NCBI GenBank assembly: GCA_964493245.1
Contig: CAZBNB010000002.1
Span: 1 to 64,000 of the forward strand
Direction: 5' to 3'
DNA length: 64,000 nt
From: CAZBNB01 sp964493245
Lineage (GTDB): Bacteria > Pseudomonadota > Gammaproteobacteria > Legionellales > Legionellaceae
Made by a program: the position numbers and the translations under genes. The notes under the pieces are model-generated. The model was not told where the DNA came from. It searched no databases and was given only the letters and a program-made list of their open reading frames with translations. Position 1 is the stretch's first letter. Each line of letters begins with the position of its first letter. Positions 26,395-35,408 of the stretch are shown here, one piece after another.

Positions 26395-27135
26395 CTATTT
26401 CCCATAAAGCTCAAAAGCCTCACCGACATCACCAAAAAACTTAATTTTCCCAGCTTCCATTAATAAAGCTTTATTACAAAATTCTTTAATAATGTCATTG
26501 GCATGCGTTGCCAAGACAAAAATGCTGGATTGATTCATAAGCGAAACCATACGCTCACGGGCTTTTTGCATAAAATCCGTATCACCCGCACCAAAAATTT
26601 CATCGATTAACAAAATTTCTGGCTTAATACTGGTCGAAATAGCAAAGGCCAGACGAACCATCATGCCAGAAGAGTAAGTTCTAACGGGCATATGCAAATA
26701 ATCACCCAAGCCAGTTAACGCGGCGATATCTTCTTTTTGCGCTTCAATTTCTTGTTTTTTTAAGCCTAGTAATAGTCCACGACTAACAATATTTTCATAA
26801 CCAGTGAATTCCAATTCAATGCCAGGCATGAGATCCAACATAGAAGAAATATTCCCATTGATATGAATTTCACCACTGGTAGGCTCATAAATTTTTGCTA
26901 ATAAACGCAGCAATGTGCTTTTTCCAGAGCCATTGTGGCCAATTAATCCGACTCTATCGCCGTGCTGTAAAGTTAAATCAACTTGGTTGATTGAGCGAAT
27001 GACCACATGTTGATTGGCATCATTGGCAATGGTGCCGCCAGTAGCCACGCGGATAAAGCGCTTTTTAAACGAGCGCGCACTGATGTTGTAAATAGGAAAC
27101 TCAATAGAGACGTTTTGTAAGGTAATCGTAGCCAT
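26395..27135 (-). CDS. Polysaccharide ABC exporter ATPase (Wzt-like), system 1
   Basis: 246-residue ATP-binding subunit of an ABC-2 O-antigen/capsule exporter. Walker A is GHNGSGKST, the signature region is TYSSGMMVRLAF, and Walker B is EILLIDEIFGAGD. The FP-containing N-terminus and early H/Y motifs typify the Wzt/KpsT/TagH group. It has no C-terminal carbohydrate-binding extension, so export would not depend on recognising a terminal sugar cap through Wzt. The gene follows its permease by 1 bp. System 2 lies at 43435-45062. Confidence 0.92.
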   Translation of the reverse strand: MATITLQNVSIEFPIYNISARSFKKRFIRVATGGTIANDANQHVVIRSINQVDLTLQHGDRVGLIGHNGSGKSTLLRLLAKIYEPTSGEIHINGNISSMLDLMPGIELEFTGYENIVSRGLLLGLKKQEIEAQKEDIAALTGLGDYLHMPVRTYSSGMMVRLAFAISTSIKPEILLIDEIFGAGDTDFMQKARERMVSLMNQSSIFVLATHANDIIKEFCNKALLMEAGKIKFFGDVGEAFELYGK

Positions 27136-27136
27136 A

Positions 27137-28021
27137 TTATAACCAATAAATAATTCTTGAACGATAACGGACTAAAAGGCGTATAAAAATAACCGCGCCC
27201 AATAGTGTAAAACTCAGTGTCATGAGTATGTGCGTTAGATGAGGTATTTGTCCTAACAACGGCGCGCGAATTAATTCAAGCATGGCATAAAAAGGATTTA
27301 AGTCGACAATCCAATGCTTATGTCCTGTCAGCATATCTGGCTTCCACATGACCGGTGTAATAAAAAACACCACTTGAATCATACTTTTTATGAGCTGCCC
27401 CATATCACGATAGCGAGCACCCACCATGGCAATGATGGTGCCGTAGATAATCGCATTTGTATAAAGTAATAAAAGGCTTGGGATAAGCAACAACGTATGC
27501 CAGTTCACCCAATGCCCTTGATGAAAAATAATGTAAATAGGCACAATCACCAATAAATTATGCATAAATATGATTAGATTGCGCGCAGCAATGCGGTGAA
27601 TGTGTAAGGTATACGGCAATTTCAGTTGTTTAATAAGGCCATGATAAAAAACCAATCCGTCAGCATAGTCAACGGTTAGCATGGCAATCAAAGTCCACCC
27701 CAGCATGCCAGCAATCAGGTAAGGATAATATTGTTGTAAATCAATGTGAAAAATAAACGAGTACAAATATCCCATGGAGTATAAGCTAATTGCCATGCTT
27801 AAGGTAATCCACAATGGACCGAGAACGGAGCGTCGATAGCGTAATTTGATATCTTGATAGGCGAGCATAAACCACACCCGAAATGCGCTCATTCCGCCGA
27901 TAATATCTTCCAAAGCCATACGTCTTTGTAATGCTTGGCGTTTTTTTTGCGGGTTTGAGGTAGATGCTTCTGCTGACGATTCACTCGTTAAAAGCGTGGC
28001 ACCGAAAGGCTGTGTTTCCAT
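27137..28021 (-). CDS. Polysaccharide ABC exporter permease (Wzm-like), system 1
   Basis: 294-residue ABC-2 type membrane subunit with six helices after a hydrophilic N-terminal tail of about 45 residues. The amphipathic region ends in LRYRRSVLGPLW, the hallmark of Wzm/KpsM permeases, and NPFYAMLELIRAPLLG is the usual late motif. With the following ATPase it forms the flippase that moves undecaprenyl-diphosphate-linked chains to the periplasm. It is transcribed divergently from the sugar operon starting at 28347. Confidence 0.92.
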   Translation of the reverse strand: METQPFGATLLTSESSAEASTSNPQKKRQALQRRMALEDIIGGMSAFRVWFMLAYQDIKLRYRRSVLGPLWITLSMAISLYSMGYLYSFIFHIDLQQYYPYLIAGMLGWTLIAMLTVDYADGLVFYHGLIKQLKLPYTLHIHRIAARNLIIFMHNLLVIVPIYIIFHQGHWVNWHTLLLIPSLLLLYTNAIIYGTIIAMVGARYRDMGQLIKSMIQVVFFITPVMWKPDMLTGHKHWIVDLNPFYAMLELIRAPLLGQIPHLTHILMTLSFTLLGAVIFIRLLVRYRSRIIYWL

Positions 28022-28346
28022 GATGATGGTCTTGTTTAGATGCTAAAAAAACGATTATACCCGGAATCATTCAAAATGCGATGTTTTCTGAGAGATGATT
28101 TTTTTCAAAAATAAGCTTTTATTTTATCCTGTATGATATAGAATGCTCTAACATACGGCGTGAAAGGCGCTGTGATGACGACAAATTTTAGTTGTGCATC
28201 AAATGTGTTGAGAACGTTTCTACACATCATCTCGAGTAGCGCGGTGAGATTTTCTCTTTCACCAGAAAACTTCTTCTCGTTGTTATTCGAAATACAGCAA
28301 TATGCTTGATACAAAACCACGAATTACGATTATAAGGATATAAACA
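28022..28346. promoter_or_regulatory. Divergent control region between wzm-1 and the SDR operon
   Basis: No credible gene lies in this 325-bp AT-rich stretch, which separates divergent operons and must contain both promoters. On the plus side an aagga ribosome binding site sits at 28334-28338, before ATG 28347. I could not assign -35/-10 elements with confidence. Confidence 0.45.
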
Positions 28347-29348
28347 ATGGATCATGTACTTATCACCGGTGGTGCTGGCTACGTCGGCAGTTTATTGACA
28401 CCACAATTGCTTGCTTTGGGTTACCAAGTTACGATTTATGATACGCTGTTTTTTAGCGACAAATTTTTACCTAAAAGCAATCCTCGTTTAAAAATTATCG
28501 AAGGCGATATCCGAGATACTGCACACTTAAGTCGCGCTTTTCAAGGTGTTGATACGGTGATTAGTTTGGCCTGTATTTCAAACGACGCAAGCTTCGTATT
28601 AGATGAAGCACTTAGTACATCTATTAACTTAGATGCCTTTGAGCCCATGGTGATTGCTGCCAAAAAAGCGGGTGTGAAGCGTTTTATTTATGCATCATCC
28701 AGCTCGGTTTATGGCGTATCTGACAAGCCTAATGTGACAGAAGAGCATCCCCTGGTACCCCTGACACTGTATAACAAATACAAAGGCATGTGTGAGCCAC
28801 TGTTATTCAAGCATATGGATGATAACTTTACGTGTGTCACGATTCGTCCTGCTACTATTTGTGGTTATGCACCTCGTTTACGTCTTGATTTGAGCGTTAA
28901 CATTTTGACTAACCATGCCATTAATAACGGTAAAATCATGGTGTTTGGTGGCGATCAATTACGCCCTAATTTACATGTGCAAGATATGTGTGATTTATAC
29001 ACTTTGTTATTAACAGTCTCTAAAGAAAAGATCGCAGGACAAACTTTCAATGCAGGTTATGAAAATATGTCGATTCGTGATATCGCACAAGTGGTCAAAG
29101 GCGTGGTCGAACAAGAGTTCCCACAAAAAGCACCGTTGGCGCTTGAGGTGACAGAGTCGAATGATAACCGCTCATATCATATCAATTCAGATAAAATTAA
29201 GCGTTGTTTAGGTTTTGAGCCTAAGCTCAGTGTCGAAGATGCGGTGCGTGATTTATGTCATGCGTTTCGTGATGGCAAAATAAAAGACAGTATGACAGAT
29301 GATATTTACTACAATGTCAAACGCATTCAAGCCATGGAAGTCGCATAA
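28347..29348 (+). CDS. NAD-dependent epimerase/dehydratase (extended SDR)
   Basis: 333 residues. The NAD-binding motif ITGGAGYVGSLLTPQLL is at the start, the active-site SSSSVYG and the Tyr/Lys pair LYNKYKGM follow, and the substrate domain has LRPNLHVQDMCD. It is an extended SDR acting on a nucleotide sugar; epimerase, reductase or dehydratase cannot be told apart by eye. It is the first gene of a long plus-strand operon and overlaps the next gene by 1 bp, so the two are probably translated together and may act in sequence. Confidence 0.87.
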   Translation: MDHVLITGGAGYVGSLLTPQLLALGYQVTIYDTLFFSDKFLPKSNPRLKIIEGDIRDTAHLSRAFQGVDTVISLACISNDASFVLDEALSTSINLDAFEPMVIAAKKAGVKRFIYASSSSVYGVSDKPNVTEEHPLVPLTLYNKYKGMCEPLLFKHMDDNFTCVTIRPATICGYAPRLRLDLSVNILTNHAINNGKIMVFGGDQLRPNLHVQDMCDLYTLLLTVSKEKIAGQTFNAGYENMSIRDIAQVVKGVVEQEFPQKAPLALEVTESNDNRSYHINSDKIKRCLGFEPKLSVEDAVRDLCHAFRDGKIKDSMTDDIYYNVKRIQAMEVA

Positions 29349-30340
29349 TGAGTAAATTAATCGCCGTGGTAACCGGTGGCGCCGGATTTATCGGTAGCCA
29401 CATGGTTGATCTGTTGTTGAGCAGAGGCTATCAAGTCCGTGTGATTGATAATCTGGTTGGTGGGCATGCTAAAAACATCGCCTACCATCAAGATAATCCC
29501 GATTTTTCATTCGAAAAAATGGATATTTTAGATTTAAAGCCAGACTCATCGATTTTTAAAAACGCACACTTCGTTTTTCATTTTGCCGGAATTGGGGATA
29601 TCGTGCCCTCCATTGAAACACCGGTGCAATACATGGAAAACAACGTCATGGGGACCGTGCATGTGCTTCAAGCGGCACGTACTGCTGGTGTAAAAAAATT
29701 CGTGTATGCTGCTTCTTCATCTTGCTACGGATTAGCCGCGACACCAACCACTGAGCAGCATGTGATTCAGCCTCAATACCCTTATGCGTTATCCAAGTAT
29801 CAGGGCGAGTGCGCCGCATTTCACTGGCATCAAGTTTATAAATTGCCGGTCAATTCGGTGCGTATTTTTAATGCATATGGCCCACGTGTACGTACCACCG
29901 GTGCTTATGGCGCCGTATTCGGTGTTTTCTTTAAGCAAAAGTTACAAGGAAAACCCTATACAGTCGTAGGTGATGGTAAACAAACACGCGATTTTTTGTA
30001 TGTAACCGACGTTGCAAAAGCCTTTTTAGCCGCAGCAGAAACGGATAAAGCGGGTGAGATATGGAATATCGGCGCAGGCCAACCACAATCAGTCAATTAT
30101 TTAGTTGAGCTGTTAGGTGGTGGCGCGGTTGATTACATACCGAAACGACCTGGTGAGCCCGATTGTACTTGGGCGGATATCACTAAAATAACCACTGAGC
30201 TCGGTTGGCGTCCTGAAGTCTCTTTCGCTGAAGGTGTAGCAAACATGCTTGCTGATATTAATCATTGGCAAGATGCGCCGCTGTGGGATAAGCAATCGAT
30301 AGCTGCAGCAACCAAAACGTGGTTTGAATATTTGAGTTAA
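29348..30340 (+). CDS. UDP-glucose 4-epimerase-like SDR
   Basis: 330 residues with VTGGAGFIGSHMVDLLLSRG, the AASSSCYG active-site strand and PYALSKYQGE with the catalytic Tyr and Lys. The order RIFNAYGPR, then GDGKQTRDFLYVTDVA, is typical of GalE/WbpP-type 4-epimerases and UDP-xylose-synthase-like enzymes. The probable reaction is C4 epimerisation of a UDP-sugar; the exact substrate is unknown. Its stop is followed by a perfect 10-bp hairpin. Confidence 0.88.
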   Translation: MSKLIAVVTGGAGFIGSHMVDLLLSRGYQVRVIDNLVGGHAKNIAYHQDNPDFSFEKMDILDLKPDSSIFKNAHFVFHFAGIGDIVPSIETPVQYMENNVMGTVHVLQAARTAGVKKFVYAASSSCYGLAATPTTEQHVIQPQYPYALSKYQGECAAFHWHQVYKLPVNSVRIFNAYGPRVRTTGAYGAVFGVFFKQKLQGKPYTVVGDGKQTRDFLYVTDVAKAFLAAAETDKAGEIWNIGAGQPQSVNYLVELLGGGAVDYIPKRPGEPDCTWADITKITTELGWRPEVSFAEGVANMLADINHWQDAPLWDKQSIAAATKTWFEYLS

Positions 30341-30346
30341 AAAAAT

Positions 30347-30370
30347 CTTTCTCTCCACCTGGAGAGAAAG
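30347..30370 (+). promoter_or_regulatory. Intercistronic 10-bp hairpin
   Basis: ctttctctcc / ggagagaaag pairs perfectly across an acct loop, 6 bp past the SDR stop. An A run precedes it but no T run follows. It looks like a weak terminator, an attenuator or an mRNA-processing/stability element between the two SDR genes and the nucleotidyltransferase-kinase gene. Confidence 0.6.
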
Positions 30371-30432
30371 CGTACCAAAAGACACATGAGCGGAATAAAA
30401 AAGGATCTTTATCCCTAAAAAACGGAGTTTAT

Positions 30433-32052
30433 ATGTTTTTAAGTCGTTATCAGCACAAAATTAAAACCATCGAAGAGCTCATGCAAATCGTCGGTGCGTT
30501 TCCAAGAGAAAAAAAAGTAGTGATGTGTCATGGTGTGTTCGATGTGGTTCACCCCGGGCACATGCGTCATCTTATGTATGCAAAGGGAAAAGCGGATATT
30601 CTAATCGCAAGTCTCACTGCGGATCACCACATTAATAAAGGCCATTACCGCCCGCACATTCCACAAAACATCCGTGCTGCTAATTTGTCTGCCTTTGAAA
30701 TGGTTGATTATGTCATCATTGATAAAAATGCCACACCACTTGAAAACATTACCTTACTAAAGCCTGATTTTTTTGCCAAAGGCTACGAGTACTCCGCACA
30801 AAAAAGTAAGCCGAAAAAAACACAAGAAGAAGAGCAATTGATAGCCAATTATGGCGGTGAAATGCTCTTTACACCGGGAGATATTGTTTACTCCTCTTCG
30901 AAGTTCATTAATTTAGAAGAGCCCATGGTGCGTTTAGAAAAATTAGCGGCAGTGATGGAGCTGGAAGGCATTAGTACGCATGATTTAATCAACAGTCTAA
31001 ACGCTGAAAAACCACTGACCATTCATGTGGTTGGCGACACCATCGTTGATGGTATTACTTATACCAATGTGATTGGTGGCCAAACCAAAACGCCTACACT
31101 GAGTGTTCGTTTGGAGTCGCAAGAAAATTTTGTTGGTGGTGCGGGTATTGTGGCTAAACACTTGAAAGCAGCCGGCGCAAACGTGATTTTTACAACGGTC
31201 TTAGGTGAGGATCCTTTGGCTGAGTTTGTACTGAATGATTTACAAGAAGCGGGTGTGGCTATCCAACTGATTGTCGATAAAAATCGCCCTACGACTTACA
31301 AAAATGCCATTGTTGCTAACAATTATCGTTTAGTAAAAATCGATACTTTAGATAACTCATCTATTTCTGATGCGATTGTCGAGCAGCTGGTAGAAAAAAT
31401 CAGTGACACGTCGGCTGATGCCGTTATTTTCAGTGATTTTCGTCACGGCATCTTCAATCAGCGCACTATCGATACGTTGGTGGCCGCCATTCCAGAGAGC
31501 TGTTTTAAAGTTGCTGACAGTCAAGTGGCTAGCCGTTGGGGTAATATCACTGAGTTTCAGGGGTTTGATTTGATTACACCCAATGAGCGTGAAGCGCGTT
31601 TTGCTTTGGGTGATCAAGATTCAGGTGTCCGTCCTTTGGCCGCTAGATTGTATGATGCCGCCAAGTGTAAAACTTTGATTTTAAAATTGGGTGAAAAAGG
31701 CTCTTTGACTTGCCGTAACAATGATCATGAATCGCTTAGCTCTTATGTGTTTGTTGATACATTTGTCGATCATCTCATTGATGCAGTCGGTTCAGGTGAT
31801 GCTTTACTCGCATATGCCACCTTGGCTTTGGTCAAAGGATATTCTCCTGCGATTGCGAGTATTGTGGGGGCAATGGCAGCAGCGTGTGAATGTGAAGTTG
31901 ATGGCAACATTCCGATTGCTAAAGAAGATGTGATGAAGAAAATTCAACGCGTGGTTGCACATTCTCAATATCAATTTGAGCCAGTGTCGAATCTAGTTAG
32001 TCAAGAAAATCTGGCTTCTGCTACTTTAATTGAGAATGTGGTGGAAGTATGA
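30433..32052 (+). CDS. Nucleotidyltransferase-PfkB kinase fusion (HldE-like, reversed order)
   Basis: 539 residues. The N-terminal domain (about 1-160) is a cytidylyltransferase-like nucleotidyltransferase with HGVFDVVHPGHMRHL (HxGH type) and VYSSSKFI for the ISSTxx motif. The C-terminal domain (about 190-510) is a PfkB/ribokinase-type kinase with VGGAGIVAKHLKAAGANV and the anion-hole/catalytic DAVGSGDALLAYATLAL. E. coli HldE has the kinase first, so this order is reversed. It would phosphorylate a sugar and activate it with a nucleotide. The heptose route elsewhere in the window is GDP-type (HddA/HddC), so this one may make ADP-heptose or another NDP-polyol. Its stop overlaps the next start. 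Confidence 0.86.
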   Translation: MFLSRYQHKIKTIEELMQIVGAFPREKKVVMCHGVFDVVHPGHMRHLMYAKGKADILIASLTADHHINKGHYRPHIPQNIRAANLSAFEMVDYVIIDKNATPLENITLLKPDFFAKGYEYSAQKSKPKKTQEEEQLIANYGGEMLFTPGDIVYSSSKFINLEEPMVRLEKLAAVMELEGISTHDLINSLNAEKPLTIHVVGDTIVDGITYTNVIGGQTKTPTLSVRLESQENFVGGAGIVAKHLKAAGANVIFTTVLGEDPLAEFVLNDLQEAGVAIQLIVDKNRPTTYKNAIVANNYRLVKIDTLDNSSISDAIVEQLVEKISDTSADAVIFSDFRHGIFNQRTIDTLVAAIPESCFKVADSQVASRWGNITEFQGFDLITPNEREARFALGDQDSGVRPLAARLYDAAKCKTLILKLGEKGSLTCRNNDHESLSSYVFVDTFVDHLIDAVGSGDALLAYATLALVKGYSPAIASIVGAMAAACECEVDGNIPIAKEDVMKKIQRVVAHSQYQFEPVSNLVSQENLASATLIENVVEV

Positions 32053-33014
32053 GAGTCATTGTTGTTGGTTTAGGTATTCAAGGTAAAAAGCGCCAGCATC
32101 ATGCTGGCAGTGACTATGTGTGCTCTGTCGACCCTGTTAAGCCTGAGGCAGATTATCAATCGATTGAGCAAGTTCCTCTTGCAGACTACGATGCGGCCTT
32201 AGTGTGTTTGCCTGACGAACCTAAATATCAGGTGCTGAAGTATTTATTACAACACGGTAAACATGTCTTGGTTGAAAAACCGCTTTGGACCGAGTCTGAT
32301 GTGCAAATTTTAGAATTACAAGACATTGCACACCAGCATAACTTGGTTTGTTACACTGCTTATAATCACCGCTTCGAGCCACATTTTGTGCGCATGAAGG
32401 AACTCTTGGCATCCGGTGAGTTGGGTGACATTCGTTATTGTCGATTGTTTTATGGTAATGGAACAGCGCGTTTGGTACGTAACTCCGTGTGGCGCGATCA
32501 AGGTGCGGGTGTACTGCCTGATTTAGGCTCGCATTTGTTGGATACCGTTAACTTCTGGTTTGGTAAACAACCCAGTCATTTTGACATTGTTTTTATGGAT
32601 TGCTTTGAAAACAAAGCGCCTGACCATGCCGTGATTGTTAATAAACAATCGAAACCACAGCTTACTTTTGAAATGAGTCTGCTCTCGTGGCGCAATCATT
32701 TCGTTTGTGAAATGGTAGGTGAAAAAGGCTCGGCTTATATTGAGTCATTATGTAAGTGGGGGCCAAGTCGCTTTACCCATTACCAACGTATTTTACCCAG
32801 TGGTCGGCCGCCAGAAAAAAGTGTCACGCTGGCACAAGATGACCCAACGTGGGCATTGGAGTACGCACATTTTAAACAGTTGGTTACCACACAGGCACGT
32901 ACCGATTTGGCAACAGACTTGTGGATTCAACAAGAATTGAATCAGTTAACTCATCGTTATTTAGAAAGCGAAAAAAGCGCGAAAAAAATGATGGAAGAAA
33001 CAGCGATAGCATAG
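32049..33014 (+). CDS. Gfo/Idh/MocA-family oxidoreductase
   Basis: 321 residues. The N-terminal Rossmann domain begins VIVVGLGIQGKKRQ, with the catalytic EKP motif in HVLVEKPLW and a following C-terminal alpha/beta domain containing DLGSHLLDTVNFWFG. These NAD(P) enzymes reduce or oxidise sugar carbons, often C3 of UDP-sugars in LPS clusters. The substrate is unknown. It overlaps the upstream fusion gene by 4 bp. A 190-bp structured non-coding leader separates it from the next gene. Confidence 0.88.
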   Translation: MRVIVVGLGIQGKKRQHHAGSDYVCSVDPVKPEADYQSIEQVPLADYDAALVCLPDEPKYQVLKYLLQHGKHVLVEKPLWTESDVQILELQDIAHQHNLVCYTAYNHRFEPHFVRMKELLASGELGDIRYCRLFYGNGTARLVRNSVWRDQGAGVLPDLGSHLLDTVNFWFGKQPSHFDIVFMDCFENKAPDHAVIVNKQSKPQLTFEMSLLSWRNHFVCEMVGEKGSAYIESLCKWGPSRFTHYQRILPSGRPPEKSVTLAQDDPTWALEYAHFKQLVTTQARTDLATDLWIQQELNQLTHRYLESEKSAKKMMEETAIA

Positions 33015-33078
33015 ACATAGAATAGCAGAGTATAAGAGTACTCTTAAGCCTTATTTTTCACGTTACTTAACATCTACG

Positions 33079-33158
33079 TTCTGCGGCTTGTCCGCAGAAT
33101 CCAGCTGTTCGAAGACATTAAGCTTCGTACACATAGATATCGCGGACAAGCCGCGATA
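33079..33158 (+). promoter_or_regulatory. Cluster of complementary hairpins upstream of the UGD-like gene
   Basis: Two 8-bp hairpins, 33079-33099 (loop cttgt) and 33138-33158 (loop acaag), are inverted copies of each other over the core gcggcttgtccgc. Their loops are therefore complementary. A third hairpin, cgaag/cttcg (33110-33127), lies between them. The RNA could switch between two local hairpins and one long stem. It begins 64 bp after the Gfo/Idh/MocA stop and ends 49 bp before the next gene. Confidence 0.65.
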
Positions 33159-33207
33159 GTAGGCATTTTTAGAATGTGGTCAAGATTTAAGGTAAGAGAG
33201 GGCCTGA

Positions 33208-34521
33208 ATGAGAGAGATAAAACACACAATGAAAACAAATTTATACACCATCGGATGCGTTGGCATGACCCACTTAGGTTTAAACCACGCTGTTGCTTTC
33301 GCTGAAAAAGGCTTCCAGCTTATTTGCTACGATGAGAGCCCGATCTTAATTGATCAGTTAAACGCTCGTCATCTTCCTGTCAGTGAACCTGGACTGGATG
33401 ATTTAGTTAAAAAAAATAACGATAGACTCACGTTTACAGCTAACCTGTCTGATTTGAAATCATGTGATGTGATTTTTATCGCTTACGATGTTCCCACCGA
33501 TGATCAAGGTAACAGTAACTTAGATATCATTAATCAATTAATCGAACGTGTTAAGCCTAGTTTATCTAACCATGCCAGCTTGGTTTTACTCTCACAGTTA
33601 CCGCCTGGTTTTACACGTAACATTCCTTTACCAAAAGAGCGTTTATTTTATCAGGTTGAAACATTGGTTTTTGGACGTGCGGTTGAGCGAGCACTTTATC
33701 CAGAGCGTTATATTGTCGGCGCAGCTGAGCCAGAAGCACCTTTGCCCGAGGCATATCAGGCGCTGCTTGCTTCATTTGATTGCCCTATTTTGACGATGCG
33801 TTACGAAAGTGCCGAGTTAGCGAAAATTGCCATTAATATGTTTTTAGTCGCTTCTGTTACAACGACCAACACGCTGGCAGAAATTTGTGAAAATATCGGT
33901 GCGGATTGGAATGATATTGCTCCAACGCTGAGACTAGATAAACGTATCGGACAACATGCGTATTTAACACCTGGCTTGGGTATCGCTGGTGGCAACTTAG
34001 AGCGTGATTTGAATACCATTATTAAGTTTGGTGAAAAGCATAAAACGGATACCTCAACAGTCAGTGCCTGGTTATATAATTCTCGCTATCGTCGCGATTG
34101 GATTTTACGGTGCTTAAAAGAAAATGTGTTCAACCACCTTTCAAATCCAACCATTTGTGTTTTAGGACTCGCGTATAAACCCAACACCCACAGTGTTAAA
34201 AATTCACCGTCATTGGCATTGATTCGTCAATTAGAGACCTATCAAATTCAAGCACATGACCCGATTGTGCGAGATCAACCGCTTGAGAATGTACAACAGC
34301 ATTCGACTGTATTACAGGCGCTGTCTGGTGCCGACGTTGTTATTTTAATGTTGAACAGCGAAGAATATCGTACGTTAACAACAGATATGATTTTAAAACA
34401 CATGCGTGGCAATATTATCATCGATCCGCACCGCATTTTGACCGAATCTACCCATGCCCAGTATTTTACTTTAGGTAAAGGGTCCCAACCTGTGACAAAA
34501 AAGGAGCTTGATTATGCTTAA
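33208..34521 (+). CDS. UDP-glucose/GDP-mannose dehydrogenase homologue lacking catalytic Cys
   Basis: 437 residues with the three-domain nucleotide-sugar dehydrogenase plan. The NAD-binding start is TIGCVGMTHLGLNHAV. The central domain has the conserved AELAKIAINMFLVASV and DKRIGQHAYLTPGLG. The UDP-binding C-terminal domain has VLGLAYKPNTHSVKNSP. Where the family has GGxCxxxD, this protein has GLGIAGGNLERDL, with no Cys, so the normal four-electron oxidation to a uronic acid should not be possible. It may carry out only a two-electron step or a non-catalytic role. ATG 33208 has gagagg upstream; 33229 is an alternative. Confidence 0.82.
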   Translation: MREIKHTMKTNLYTIGCVGMTHLGLNHAVAFAEKGFQLICYDESPILIDQLNARHLPVSEPGLDDLVKKNNDRLTFTANLSDLKSCDVIFIAYDVPTDDQGNSNLDIINQLIERVKPSLSNHASLVLLSQLPPGFTRNIPLPKERLFYQVETLVFGRAVERALYPERYIVGAAEPEAPLPEAYQALLASFDCPILTMRYESAELAKIAINMFLVASVTTTNTLAEICENIGADWNDIAPTLRLDKRIGQHAYLTPGLGIAGGNLERDLNTIIKFGEKHKTDTSTVSAWLYNSRYRRDWILRCLKENVFNHLSNPTICVLGLAYKPNTHSVKNSPSLALIRQLETYQIQAHDPIVRDQPLENVQQHSTVLQALSGADVVILMLNSEEYRTLTTDMILKHMRGNIIIDPHRILTESTHAQYFTLGKGSQPVTKKELDYA

Positions 34522-35395
34522 TCATCATTATGCCAAACTAACCGCTCCAAAGCGTGTTGTTGTTTTAGGCGCTAAAGGTTTTGTTGGTGCAGCCACGGTT
34601 GAAAAAATGACAGAGGCAGGTATCCCCTGTTTGGCGATGGGTCGTCAGGAAATGGATCTCAGCGACATGAGTATGGCGCCTGTTTTAGCAAAACAATTGC
34701 GTGCAGATGATGCCTTGGTCGTGATAGCTGCCAAAGCACCTTGCAAAAACTATGCCATGATTCTAGAAAATATTCAGATGATGAAAACCGTGTGTGATGC
34801 GCTGATTGCTCAGCCAGTTGCACATGTGATTTATATTAGCTCCGATGCCGTTTATGCCGACTCGATGGATAAGTTACACGAGCAATCACCCGCAGCCCCT
34901 ACATCACTCCATGGTGTCATGCATCTTGCTAGAGAGCAGATGTTGCAATCGATTGTAAACCAATCCTCTTTGGCTATTTTACGTCCCAGCTTACTTTATG
35001 GAGCCAAAGACCCCCACAATGGCTATGGTCCAAATAGTTTTTATCGTTTGGCCAAAGCGGGTAAGCCGATTGAGTTATTTGGCATGGGAGAGGAGCAGCG
35101 TGATCACGTTTATATTCAGGATGTGGCTGAAATTATTCATTTGTGTTTAATGCACCGTAGTTATGGTGTTTTGAATATTACGACTGGACAGGTGACCTCC
35201 TTTGCTGGGATTGTCGATTTATTAAAGCAACAGTTAGACAGCGATATTGAAGTGAAAAACAAACCAAGAAGTGGTGCGATGCCGCATAATGGTTATCGCG
35301 CATTTGATAATGCCGTGTGTCAGCAGGCATTTGATGGGTTTGAGTACACTTCGTTAGCGAGTGGTTTGAAAAAAATGAATGTAATGCAATCTTAA
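34514..35395 (+). CDS. SDR-family protein with replaced YxxxK residues
   Basis: 293 residues, starting at ATG 34514 (aaggag upstream) inside the end of the UGD-like gene. The Rossmann motif VVVLGAKGFVGAATVEKM and strand VIYISSDAVYAD are normal for an extended SDR. At the position of the usual YGxxKLAGE the sequence reads LHGVMHLAREQML, so both Tyr and Lys are His. The later LRPSLLYGA and RDHVYIQDVAEI are conserved. It may be a catalytically altered epimerase or an NAD-dependent structural partner. Its overlap with another homologue missing a catalytic residue is notable. Confidence 0.8.
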   Translation: MLNHHYAKLTAPKRVVVLGAKGFVGAATVEKMTEAGIPCLAMGRQEMDLSDMSMAPVLAKQLRADDALVVIAAKAPCKNYAMILENIQMMKTVCDALIAQPVAHVIYISSDAVYADSMDKLHEQSPAAPTSLHGVMHLAREQMLQSIVNQSSLAILRPSLLYGAKDPHNGYGPNSFYRLAKAGKPIELFGMGEEQRDHVYIQDVAEIIHLCLMHRSYGVLNITTGQVTSFAGIVDLLKQQLDSDIEVKNKPRSGAMPHNGYRAFDNAVCQQAFDGFEYTSLASGLKKMNVMQS

Positions 35396-35408
35396 TCGAG
35401 GTTTTGTG

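Noticed and set aside
28105..28320. 71-codon minus-strand ORF in the divergent region
   Set aside because: It lies in the probable promoter region, has no ribosome binding site, and its translation shows no family character.
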